Below, piece by piece: positions 25,618 through 33,051 of a stretch of 64,000 nucleotides of DNA (positions within the stretch are counted from its first letter, which is position 1; each line of letters opens with the position of its first letter). This stretch comes from Streptomyces griseoviridis (GTDB taxonomy: Bacteria > Actinomycetota > Actinomycetes > Streptomycetales > Streptomycetaceae): the NCBI RefSeq assembly GCF_005222485.1, contig NZ_CP029078.1:3128001-3192000 (forward strand), read 5' to 3'. The notes under the pieces were generated by a model. It ran no database searches, was not told where the DNA came from, and saw only the letters and a list, made by a program, of their open reading frames with translations. Position numbers and translations under genes: made by a program.

Positions 25618-28191
25618 GTGCCTGGCACAAACCTGACTCGCGAAGAGGCGCGGCAGCGAGCGAAGCTGCTGACCGTTGACTCGTACGAGATCGACCTCGA
25701 CCTCTCGGGGGCGCAGGAGGGCGGGACCTACAGGTCCACGACCACGGTGCGCTTCGACGTCGCCGAGGGCGGCGGCGAGACCTTCATCGACCTGGTCGCC
25801 CCGGCGGTCCACGAGGTGGTCCTGAACGGCGACCCGCTCACCCCCGAGGACGTCTTCCAGGACTCCCGGATCGCGCTGGCCGGTCTGCCGCAGGGCCCGA
25901 ACGTCCTGCGGGTGGTCGCCGACTGCGCGTACACCAACACCGGTGAGGGCCTGCACCGGTTCGTCGACCCGGTCGACGACCAGGCCTATCTGTACACGCA
26001 GTTCGAGGTGCCCGACGCCCGCCGGGTGTTCGCGTCCTTCGAGCAGCCCGACCTCAAGGCCACCTTCCAGTTCACCGTGAAGGCGCCGGGCGGCTGGACC
26101 GTCGTGTCGAACTCGCCGACGCCCGAACCCCGCGACGACGTCTGGGTCTTCGAGCCGACGCCGCGCATCTCGACGTACATCACGGCCCTGATCGTCGGCC
26201 CGTACCACTCGGTGCACAGCGCCTACGAGAAGGACGGCCAGTCGGTGCCGCTCGGCATCTACTGCCGGCCCTCGCTCGCCGAACACCTCGACTCCGACGC
26301 CATCTTCGAGGTGACCAGGCAGGGCTTCGAGTGGTTCCAGGAGAAGTTCGACTACGCGTACCCGTTCGGCAAGTACGACCAGCTGTTCGTGCCCGAGTTC
26401 AACGCGGGCGCGATGGAGAACGCGGGCGCGGTCACCATCCGCGACCAGTACGTGTTCCGCTCGAAGGTGACGGACGCGTCGTACGAGCTGCGCGCCGAGA
26501 CCATCCTGCACGAGCTGGCCCACATGTGGTTCGGCGACCTGGTCACCATGGAGTGGTGGAACGACCTGTGGCTGAACGAGTCGTTCGCCACCTACACCTC
26601 CATCGCCTGCCAGGCCCACCACCCCGACTCGCGGTGGCCGCACTCGTGGACGACGTTCGCCAACTCCATGAAGACCTGGGCGTACCGGCAGGACCAACTG
26701 CCGTCCACGCACCCGATCATGGCCGAGATCGGCGACCTGGACGACGTCCTCGTCAACTTCGACGGCATCACCTACGCCAAGGGCGCCAGCGTCCTGAAGC
26801 AGCTGGTGGCGTACGTCGGGATGGACGAGTTCTTCGCGGGCGTCCAGGCGTACTTCAAGCGCCACGCCTTCGGCAACACCCGCCTCTCGGACCTGCTCGG
26901 CGCGCTGGAGGAGACCTCCGGACGTGACCTGAAAACCTGGTCGACGAAGTGGCTGGAGACCGCGGGCATCAACGTCCTGCGCCCGGAGATCGAGACCGAC
27001 GCCGACGGCGTCATCACCTCGTTCGCGATCCGCCAGGAGGCCCCGGCGCTGCCCGCGGGCGCCAAGGGCGAGCCCACGCTGCGCCCGCACCGGGTCGCGG
27101 TCGGCCTGTACGACCTCGACGCGGACAGCGGCAAGCTGGTGCGCGGCGAGCGCGTCGAGCTGGACGTCGACGGCGAGCTGACGGCCGTCCCGCAGCTCGT
27201 CGGCGTCCGCCGTCCCGACGTCGTGCTGCTCAACGACGACGACCTGTCGTACGCCAAGGTCCGTCTGGACGAGGCGTCGCTCGCGTTCGTCACCGAGCAC
27301 CTGGGGGACTTCGAGTCGTCGCTGCCGCGCGCGCTGTGCTGGGCGTCGGCGTGGGACATGACCCGGGACGCGGAGCTGGCCACCCGGGACTACCTCTCGC
27401 TGGTGCTGTCCGGCATCGGCAAGGAGTCGGACATCGGTGTGGTGCAGTCCCTGCAACGGCAGGTGAAGCTCGCCATCGAGCTGTACGCCGACCCGAACAG
27501 CCGCGAGGCGCTGCTGACCCGTTGGACCGACGCCACGCTGGCGCACCTGCGGTCGGCCGAGGCCGGCGGCGACCACCAGCTGGCGTGGGCGCGGGCGTTC
27601 GCGGTGACCGCCCGTACCCCGGAGCAACTGGACCTGCTCGAAGCCCTGTTGGACGGCGCGCAGACCATCGAGGGGCTGGCGGTCGACACCGAACTGCGCT
27701 GGGCGCTGGTGCAGCGGCTGGCCGCGGTCGGCCGGTTCGACGAGGCGGAGATCGCCGCCGAGTACGAGCGCGACCGCACGGCCGCGGGTGAGCGGCACGC
27801 GGCCAGCGCCCGCGCCGCCCGGCCTACCGCCGAGGCGAAGGCGGAGGCCTGGGCGTCGGTCGTGGAGTCCGACAAGCTGCCGAACGCGGTGCAGGAATCC
27901 GTCATCGGCGGCTTCGTCCAGACCGACCAGCGGGAGCTGCTCGCGCCGTACACGGAGCGGTACTTCGAGGTCCTCAAGGACGCGTGGGACGCCCGGTCGC
28001 ACGAGATGGCCCAGCAGATCGCCGTCGGTCTCTACCCGGGGATCCAGGTCTCCCAGGAGACGCTCGACCTGACGGACGCCTGGCTGGCAGGCGCCGAGCC
28101 GAACGCGGCCCTGCGCCGCCTGGTCTCGGAGTCCCGCTCGGGTGTGGAGCGCGCGCTGCGCGCCCAGGAGGCGGACGCGCGCCACGCGTAA
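25618..28191 (+). CDS. pepN: Aminopeptidase N, M1 family (second copy)
   Basis: Zinc aminopeptidase, 857 aa, paralogous to the gene at 4521. GAMEN is at residues 264-268, HELAH at 298-302 and the third ligand is E321 in LNESFAT. It keeps the standard GAMENAG context and reads like the housekeeping copy. GTG 25618 follows GAGGAG. The C-terminal helical domain is complete. It is monocistronic, ending at a strong intrinsic terminator. Confidence 0.96.
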   Translation: MPGTNLTREEARQRAKLLTVDSYEIDLDLSGAQEGGTYRSTTTVRFDVAEGGGETFIDLVAPAVHEVVLNGDPLTPEDVFQDSRIALAGLPQGPNVLRVVADCAYTNTGEGLHRFVDPVDDQAYLYTQFEVPDARRVFASFEQPDLKATFQFTVKAPGGWTVVSNSPTPEPRDDVWVFEPTPRISTYITALIVGPYHSVHSAYEKDGQSVPLGIYCRPSLAEHLDSDAIFEVTRQGFEWFQEKFDYAYPFGKYDQLFVPEFNAGAMENAGAVTIRDQYVFRSKVTDASYELRAETILHELAHMWFGDLVTMEWWNDLWLNESFATYTSIACQAHHPDSRWPHSWTTFANSMKTWAYRQDQLPSTHPIMAEIGDLDDVLVNFDGITYAKGASVLKQLVAYVGMDEFFAGVQAYFKRHAFGNTRLSDLLGALEETSGRDLKTWSTKWLETAGINVLRPEIETDADGVITSFAIRQEAPALPAGAKGEPTLRPHRVAVGLYDLDADSGKLVRGERVELDVDGELTAVPQLVGVRRPDVVLLNDDDLSYAKVRLDEASLAFVTEHLGDFESSLPRALCWASAWDMTRDAELATRDYLSLVLSGIGKESDIGVVQSLQRQVKLAIELYADPNSREALLTRWTDATLAHLRSAEAGGDHQLAWARAFAVTARTPEQLDLLEALLDGAQTIEGLAVDTELRWALVQRLAAVGRFDEAEIAAEYERDRTAAGERHAASARAARPTAEAKAEAWASVVESDKLPNAVQESVIGGFVQTDQRELLAPYTERYFEVLKDAWDARSHEMAQQIAVGLYPGIQVSQETLDLTDAWLAGAEPNAALRRLVSESRSGVERALRAQEADARHA

Positions 28192-28199
28192 CGTGCGGA

Positions 28200-28235
28200 C
28201 GAGGGCGTCCGGTGCGACCACACCGGACGCCCTCG
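28200..28235 (+). terminator. Strong terminator hairpin after the second pepN
   Basis: A perfect 15-bp stem, CGAGGGCGTCCGGTG (28200-28214) with CACCGGACGCCCTCG (28221-28235), has loop CGACCA. It starts 8 nt past the stop. It also lies just beyond the stop of the convergent transporter. Confidence 0.85.
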
Positions 28236-28259
28236 CGCAGGCGCGCCGCCCGACGTCGA

Positions 28260-29375
28260 CTAGCGGTGTTCGCGGGCCAGTTGGGCGGGAGGTCCGGCGG
28301 GAGCGAGAGGCCCGGCGGGAGCGGCGGGAGCGAGAGGCCCGGCGGGAGCGGCGGGAGCCGGAGGCCCGGCGGGACGAGCGGGAGCCGGAGGCCCGGCGGG
28401 ACGAGCGGGAGCCAGTGGTCCGGCGGGTCCGGCCTGGACGGCGGGGCCGGTCGCGCCGGGCGATCGCACCCTCCCGTCACCGACCCCGCTCCCTCTCCTG
28501 CCCGCGCCTGCGCCTGCTCCGCCGCCGCCCCGCCCCAGCTGTCCCGCCACCGTGGCCCCGAACGCCAGGGCCATGCCGGTGAGTTGGAGCGGGGTGAGGG
28601 TCTCGTCCAGGGCCGCCCAGCCGACGACCGCGGCGGTCAGCGGGGAGAGCGGGCCGAGGAAGGTGACCTGGGTGGCGGTGAGCCGGCCGATGCCGCGGAA
28701 CCAGAGCCAGTACGCGACGGCGGTGTTGGCGAGGGCGAGATAGAGGTAGCCGCCGACGGCACGGGCGTCGAGCGCGGGCGGGGCGCCCTCGACGGCCAGG
28801 GCGAGCGGGGCGATCAGCAGGCCGCCCGCGGTGAGCTGCCAGCCGGTGAGCGCCAGCGGGCCCACACCTTCGGGGCGGCCCCACTTCTTGGTGAGCACCG
28901 TGCCGGTCGACATCGACGCGGTCGAGGCGAGCGCGGCCAGCACGCCGACGGTGTCGAGCGACCCGGCCGCCTTCAGGACGACGAGACTGACGCCGAACGC
29001 GGCGACCGCCCCGGCTGTCAGCGCCCGCGCCGTGGGCCGCCGTCCCAGCAGCAGCGCCGAGAGGCCGATCACCAGCAGCGGTCCGACCGACCCGACGACC
29101 GCCGCCGTCCCGCCGGGCAGCCGGTAGGCGGACAGGAACAGCAGCGGGAAGAACGCGCCGATGTTGAGCGCGCCGAGCACCGCGGACCGCCACCACCAGG
29201 CGCCGCGCGGCAGCACCCGGGCGAGCGCGAGCAGTCCGAGCCCGGCGGGGAGCGCCCTGGCCAGGGCGGTGAACAGGGGGCGGTCCGCGGGCAGGAACGC
29301 GGTGGTGACGGCGTAGGTGGTGCCCCAGGAGACCGGGGCGAGGGCGGTGAGCAGTACGGTCGCCGACCGCTTCAT
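28260..29375 (-). CDS. EamA/DMT-family transporter with repeat tail
   Basis: A 371-aa inner-membrane exporter of the drug/metabolite transporter superfamily with two EamA halves, about ten hydrophobic segments in residues 1-285 (e.g. PGGTAAVVGSVGPLLVIGLS and FLGPLSPLTAAVVGWAALDE, the typical final EamA motif). The C-terminal 85 residues are unusual: a Gly/Ala-rich stretch followed by five nonapeptides of type PLAPARPAG, encoded by a 27-bp tandem repeat at about 28270-28435. ATG 29375 follows AGAGAGG with an 8-nt spacer. It is divergent from a MarR regulator, which probably controls it. The substrate is unknown. Confidence 0.85.
   Translation of the reverse strand: MKRSATVLLTALAPVSWGTTYAVTTAFLPADRPLFTALARALPAGLGLLALARVLPRGAWWWRSAVLGALNIGAFFPLLFLSAYRLPGGTAAVVGSVGPLLVIGLSALLLGRRPTARALTAGAVAAFGVSLVVLKAAGSLDTVGVLAALASTASMSTGTVLTKKWGRPEGVGPLALTGWQLTAGGLLIAPLALAVEGAPPALDARAVGGYLYLALANTAVAYWLWFRGIGRLTATQVTFLGPLSPLTAAVVGWAALDETLTPLQLTGMALAFGATVAGQLGRGGGGAGAGAGRRGSGVGDGRVRSPGATGPAVQAGPAGPLAPARPAGPPAPARPAGPPAPAAPAGPLAPAAPAGPLAPAGPPAQLAREHR
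28270..28435 (-). repeat. 27-bp tandem repeat coding for PLAPARPAG units
   Basis: About five copies of a 27-bp unit (GGAGCGAGAGGCCCGGCGGG core) are in frame at the 3' end of the transporter gene and give a Pro/Ala-rich cytosolic or periplasmic tail. Confidence 0.8.
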
Positions 29376-29443
29376 GACAGGCACCTCTCTAGGAACTCCC
29401 CCGGGCCTCTCGGATCGCTCGAATCTCCGGGATCTCGCCGACC

Positions 29444-29485
29444 CCTCGGCTCGGATTCCTCGGCTCGGATTCCTCGACTCGGATC
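29444..29485. repeat. 14-bp tandem repeat, three copies
   Basis: CCTCGGCTCGGATT at 29444-29457 and 29458-29471, with a two-mismatch copy at 29472-29485, then two TCGCGGATC units. It lies in the leader region of the transporter, between it and the MarR-site palindrome. Confidence 0.8.
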
Positions 29486-29545
29486 TCGCGGATCTCGCGG
29501 ATCCCTCCCGGGTGGAGGCGCCCGTCCCGAACGAGCACATCGATA

Positions 29546-29559
29546 GCTTAGCGCTAAGC
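29546..29559. promoter_or_regulatory. 14-bp palindrome, candidate MarR operator
   Basis: GCTTAGCGCTAAGC is a perfect palindrome in the 241-bp divergent region, 57 bp upstream of the MarR ATG. The locally AT-rich surroundings (CGATAGCTTAG, CAACTTATCG) suggest overlapping promoters. Confidence 0.65.
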
Positions 29560-29616
29560 AACTTATCGTCAAGCCACTTTCTTGCGGGCAAGCCGTCCCG
29601 GTCGGATACTCACCGC

Positions 29617-30123
29617 ATGAGCGGACACAGCGGCGACTCCGTCGACGCGATCATCGAGCAGTGGGCGGCCGTGCGGCCGGACCTCGACACCCGGGCCATG
29701 GAGGTCTTCGGACGGATCTTCCAGCTGGCCCGCACGATGGGCGACGACATGGAGCAGGCGTACGTGCCCTACGGGATCGCCCGCGGCGAGTTCGACGTCC
29801 TCGCCGCGCTGCGCAGGTCGGGCGAGCCCTACACCCTCTCGCCGCGCCAGCTCTCGGCCACACTGATGCTCACCACGGGCGGTATGACCGGGCGCCTCGA
29901 CAAGCTGGAGCGGGCCGCGCTGCTGCGCCGCTCCCCCGACCCGCACGACCGCCGGGGCCTGCATGTCACCCTGACGCCCGAGGGGTTGGCGCTCATCGAC
30001 CGGGCCGTCGGCGCGGGACTGGCGGCCCAGACGGCCGCGCTGTCCGCCCTCGACGACGAACAGGCCGGCCAACTGGCCGACCTGCTCAGGACGTTGCTCG
30101 CCGGAACGCCCGGCGGCCGTTAG
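29617..30123 (+). CDS. MarR-family transcriptional regulator
   Basis: A 168-aa winged-helix regulator, dimeric by family. The DNA-binding part is LSPRQLSATLMLTTGGMTGRLDKLERAALLRRSPDPHDRRGLHVTLT, including the DxR wing. ATG 29617 was chosen; longer in-frame starts run through the palindrome and repeats. It probably represses the divergent DMT exporter through the site at 29546-29559. Its stop overlaps the stop of the convergent monooxygenase by 2 bp. Confidence 0.9.
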   Translation: MSGHSGDSVDAIIEQWAAVRPDLDTRAMEVFGRIFQLARTMGDDMEQAYVPYGIARGEFDVLAALRRSGEPYTLSPRQLSATLMLTTGGMTGRLDKLERAALLRRSPDPHDRRGLHVTLTPEGLALIDRAVGAGLAAQTAALSALDDEQAGQLADLLRTLLAGTPGGR

Positions 30124-31616
30124 GCGACGGCGCCCTCGGGGCTCGGGGCTGTCCGGCCCAGGTGGGCGGTGACGGCCGCCTCGATCTCCCGGGGGTCCGC
30201 CGTGTCCGACGCCCAGGCCGTGTAGCCGTCGGGCCGCACCAGCAGCGCCGTCGACCGCCCGCTCACCCAACTCGCCACCGCCAAGCGATCCTTGTGGGCG
30301 TCCAGGCCCTGGCAGCCTTGCGATCCGCGCGGGGTGACCAGCACGAACCGGCCGCCGCGCAGCGCCTCGTGGAGGCGGCCGGTGCTCAACGCGACGTCCG
30401 GGACGCGCCGTCCGGTCAGCCGGTGGGCGCCCCGGGGCGCGGGGTAGCGGAAGCCGATGCCGGTGAGCTCGCCGACGGCCGCGCGCCTGGCCGGGGCGAC
30501 CGCCGAGACACAGCGGGTCAGCGCCGCGCCGGCCTCAAGGGTCAGGCGGTGCTTGGCCATGGCGAGCCGGATGATGCCGCCGCTGCTGCGCAGCACCGCC
30601 TTGCCGACCGGGTGCCGTTCGGCCTGGTAGCTGTCGAGCAGGGCGTCGTCCGCGTGGCCGCGCAGCACGGCGGCGAGCTTCCAGCCGAGGTTGGCGGCGT
30701 CCTGGAGCCCGGTGTTCATGCCCTGCCCGCCCGCCGGGGTGTGCACATGGGCGGCGTCCCCCGCGAGCAGGACGCGGCCCACCCGGTAGGCGGGCGCCTG
30801 GCGTTCGTCGCTGTGGAAGCGGGACATCCACCGCACGTCGTGCATCCCGTAGTCCGTCCCGAACACCAGCCGGACGATCGACCGCAGTTCGTCGAGGCCG
30901 ACGGGCTCGCTGTCGGCGACGTCCCGGTCGTGGCGCCAGCCGATGACCCGGTGGTAGCCGTCCCCGAAGGACGCCAGGAACGCGAACGCCCCGCCGACGG
31001 CGTTGCCGGTGAGCAGTTCGGCCGGCTGCTCGGTCAGCCGCACGTCCGCGAGGACCACGGAGCGGATCACCGACCGCCCGGGGAACGGCAGCCCCACCGC
31101 GCGGCGCACCACGCTCCGCATCCCGTCGGCGCCGACCACGTACCGGGCCCGCAGCCGCTCCGTCGCCCCGCCGGGGCCGCGGGTCTCGACGGTGACACCG
31201 TCGGCGTCCTGCGCGAGGCCCGTCACCTCGGTCTCGTACCGGAACTCGACGCCCGCCCGGACCGCCCACCGCTCCAGCACCCCTTCCACCTCGTACTGCG
31301 GGGTGACGAGGACGTGGTTGAAGCGGGACGGCAGCGTGTCGAGCCTGACGGTCAGCCCACCGACGAGCTGGAGCGCGCCGAGGGGCGTGCCGACCGCCTC
31401 CAGGTCGTCGGCGAGCCCCCGGGCGTCGAGCTGCTCCAGGGTGCGGGCGTGCACGGCGAAGGCCCGGGACAGGTTGTTGACCTGGTGCCTGCGCTTTTCG
31501 AGGACGGTGACGGGGACGCCCGCGACGGCGAGGTCCCCGGCCAGCAGCAGCCCGGTGGGACCCGAGCCGACGACGATCACGGGGTGAGTGGTGTGGGTGT
31601 TGCCGGTGCCGACCAT
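30120..31616 (-). CDS. FAD-dependent aromatic monooxygenase
   Basis: A 498-aa class A flavoprotein hydroxylase (PheA/TfdB-type, as in rifampicin or polyketide hydroxylases), NAD(P)H-dependent and cytosolic. The dinucleotide motif VVGSGPTGLLLAGDLAVAG is at the N-terminus, the DG motif is VVGADGMRSVVRRAVG, and the GD motif is LLAGDAAHVHTPAGGQGMNT. The C-terminal thioredoxin-like domain is present. ATG 31616. It is divergent from a TetR regulator whose likely operators fill the 128-bp gap, so it may act in detoxification or tailoring of an aromatic compound. Confidence 0.9.
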   Translation of the reverse strand: MVGTGNTHTTHPVIVVGSGPTGLLLAGDLAVAGVPVTVLEKRRHQVNNLSRAFAVHARTLEQLDARGLADDLEAVGTPLGALQLVGGLTVRLDTLPSRFNHVLVTPQYEVEGVLERWAVRAGVEFRYETEVTGLAQDADGVTVETRGPGGATERLRARYVVGADGMRSVVRRAVGLPFPGRSVIRSVVLADVRLTEQPAELLTGNAVGGAFAFLASFGDGYHRVIGWRHDRDVADSEPVGLDELRSIVRLVFGTDYGMHDVRWMSRFHSDERQAPAYRVGRVLLAGDAAHVHTPAGGQGMNTGLQDAANLGWKLAAVLRGHADDALLDSYQAERHPVGKAVLRSSGGIIRLAMAKHRLTLEAGAALTRCVSAVAPARRAAVGELTGIGFRYPAPRGAHRLTGRRVPDVALSTGRLHEALRGGRFVLVTPRGSQGCQGLDAHKDRLAVASWVSGRSTALLVRPDGYTAWASDTADPREIEAAVTAHLGRTAPSPEGAVA

Positions 31617-31682
31617 GAGGGGCCTCCTGACGCCAACGCTTGTTGACGACGATACGAGGGTCTCCCACGGGAGTCAACAACC

Positions 31683-31730
31683 GTTGGCAAACGAATGTTG
31701 GCACACCCTTGTTGGCCAACAACTGTTGGC
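31683..31730. promoter_or_regulatory. Four GTTGGC boxes at exact 14-bp spacing with a 14-bp palindrome
   Basis: GTTGGC occurs at 31683, 31697, 31711 and 31725. The third box lies inside the perfect palindrome TTGTTGGCCAACAA (31709-31722). The array ends 14 nt before the TetR ATG. Further half-sites (CTTGTTGACG near 31634 and GTCAACAACC near 31674) extend toward the monooxygenase. This looks like a multi-site operator controlling both genes. Confidence 0.75.
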
Positions 31731-31744
31731 CTAAACTCGCGAAC

Positions 31745-32416
31745 ATGACCGAAAAACCCACCCCCACACCCGCGTCAGGACCCGCACCCGCATCAGGGCC
31801 CGCAGCCGCGTCAGGGCCCGCGTCGGAGTCCGCACCCGCGTCAGAGTCCGCGTCCGCCCCGCCCCGGCGTCGCTCCGACGGCACCCGGGAGGCGATCCTC
31901 GTCGCCGCGCGCGAACGCTTCGCCGCCGACGGCTACGAACGCGCCACCATCCGCGCCATCGCCAAGGACGCCAGGATCGACCCGTCGATGGTGATGCGCT
32001 ACTACGGCAGCAAGGAGGGCCTGTTCGCGGCGGCCGTCTCGGTGGACCTGCGGCTGCCCGACCTCGGCGCGCTGCGCCGGGAGGAGGTCGGCGAGGCGCT
32101 GGTGACGCATCTGTTCGGGCTCTGGGAGTCCAGCGACGTGCTCACGGCGATGCTGCGGGTCGCGACGGCGGGTCCTGCCGGGGCGGAGCGGATGCAGGAG
32201 ACGTTCCGTGAGCAGTTGCTGCCGGCCGCGCGGCAGGCGTGCCCCGACCCGGAGCAGGTGCCGACGCGGGCGGCGCTCGCCGCGTCGCAGTTGCTCGGGT
32301 TCGCGCTGACCCGGTATGTGCTGCGGCTGCCGCCGTCAGTGGCGCTCAGCCGCGCGGAGATCGTGGCGTGGCTCGGCCCCACGGTCCAGCGCTATCTGAC
32401 CGCGCCGAGCCCGTGA
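31745..32416 (+). CDS. TetR-family transcriptional regulator
   Basis: A 223-aa repressor-type regulator. The N-terminal 38 residues are a low-complexity Pro/Ala/Ser/Glu stretch (PASGPAPASGPAAASGPASE) encoded by short repeats. The TetR helix-turn-helix follows, TREAILVAARERFAADGYER then TIRAIAKDARIDPSMVMRYYGSKEGLF. The C-terminal ligand domain resembles the TetR_C_17 type. ATG 31745. It probably represses the divergent FAD monooxygenase and itself. Confidence 0.92.
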   Translation: MTEKPTPTPASGPAPASGPAAASGPASESAPASESASAPPRRRSDGTREAILVAARERFAADGYERATIRAIAKDARIDPSMVMRYYGSKEGLFAAAVSVDLRLPDLGALRREEVGEALVTHLFGLWESSDVLTAMLRVATAGPAGAERMQETFREQLLPAARQACPDPEQVPTRAALAASQLLGFALTRYVLRLPPSVALSRAEIVAWLGPTVQRYLTAPSP

Positions 32417-32545
32417 CCCGGGCGGAGCGGCACGGGCCTGAACGCGCCGAGGGCGCCGTCCCGTTCGCGTACGGCGGCGCGGATGCGCGTACGCGGACGG
32501 GGCGGCGCCCTCGGCGGAAGGGGGTGGGGTGCGGGCGGGCCGCTG

Positions 32546-32803
32546 TCAGGCCTCCGCCTTCACCTTGGTCTTCGGCGCGCGGTCCTTCGACTTGTCCAGG
32601 ACCATCACCAGACCCGCGATGACCGCGAACAGGACGAGCGGGCAGAGCACGTAGAGGCCGAGCGTCTCGATGACGCTCAGACCCGGGCCCGGGTCGTCGC
32701 CGTCGTCACGCGTCAGCGCGAGCGCGGGGGACGACATCAGCAGCATCATCAGCGTCGTACCGGCGGCCAGGGCGCCGGCGCGCAGGGCGTTCTTGTTGTC
32801 CAC
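32546..32803 (-). CDS. Small membrane protein
   Basis: An 85-aa protein with two hydrophobic segments: residues about 8-30 (GALAAGTTLMMLLMSSPALALT, which could also be a signal peptide) and about 43-70 (LSVIETLGLYVLCPLVLFAV onward), then a basic tail (DKSKDRAPKTKVKAEA). Function is unknown. GTG 32803 is the likeliest start, though no clear Shine-Dalgarno precedes it. The 248 bp upstream are low-complexity. Confidence 0.7.
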   Translation of the reverse strand: MDNKNALRAGALAAGTTLMMLLMSSPALALTRDDGDDPGPGLSVIETLGLYVLCPLVLFAVIAGLVMVLDKSKDRAPKTKVKAEA

Positions 32804-32956
32804 GGTGCCAAAAGTATCGAACGCCGGATACGGGCGCTCGTCCGGGGGTGCCGTACGAGGCGCGACGCCCCCGCGGCCCTTGGGAACGCCGGGCTCCCGG
32901 AAGCCCGGGAGCCTCGGAGCCGAGAGTCCGAGAAGAGTCGAGAGATCAGGAAACCC

Positions 32957-33030
32957 CGGAAACCCGGCACCCCCGCGCCCCGCGCCCCGCGCGCCACGGA
33001 AACCCGGCGTCCCCGCGCCCCGGCGCCCCC
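32957..33030. repeat. Imperfect direct repeat with 40-bp period
   Basis: CGGAAACCCGGC followed by CCCCGCGCCCC occurs from 32957 and again from 32997, in the 248-bp gap between malQ and the small membrane protein. No gene was found in this gap. Confidence 0.6.
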
Positions 33031-33051
33031 GGAAGCCAGGAGCCCCCCGTC

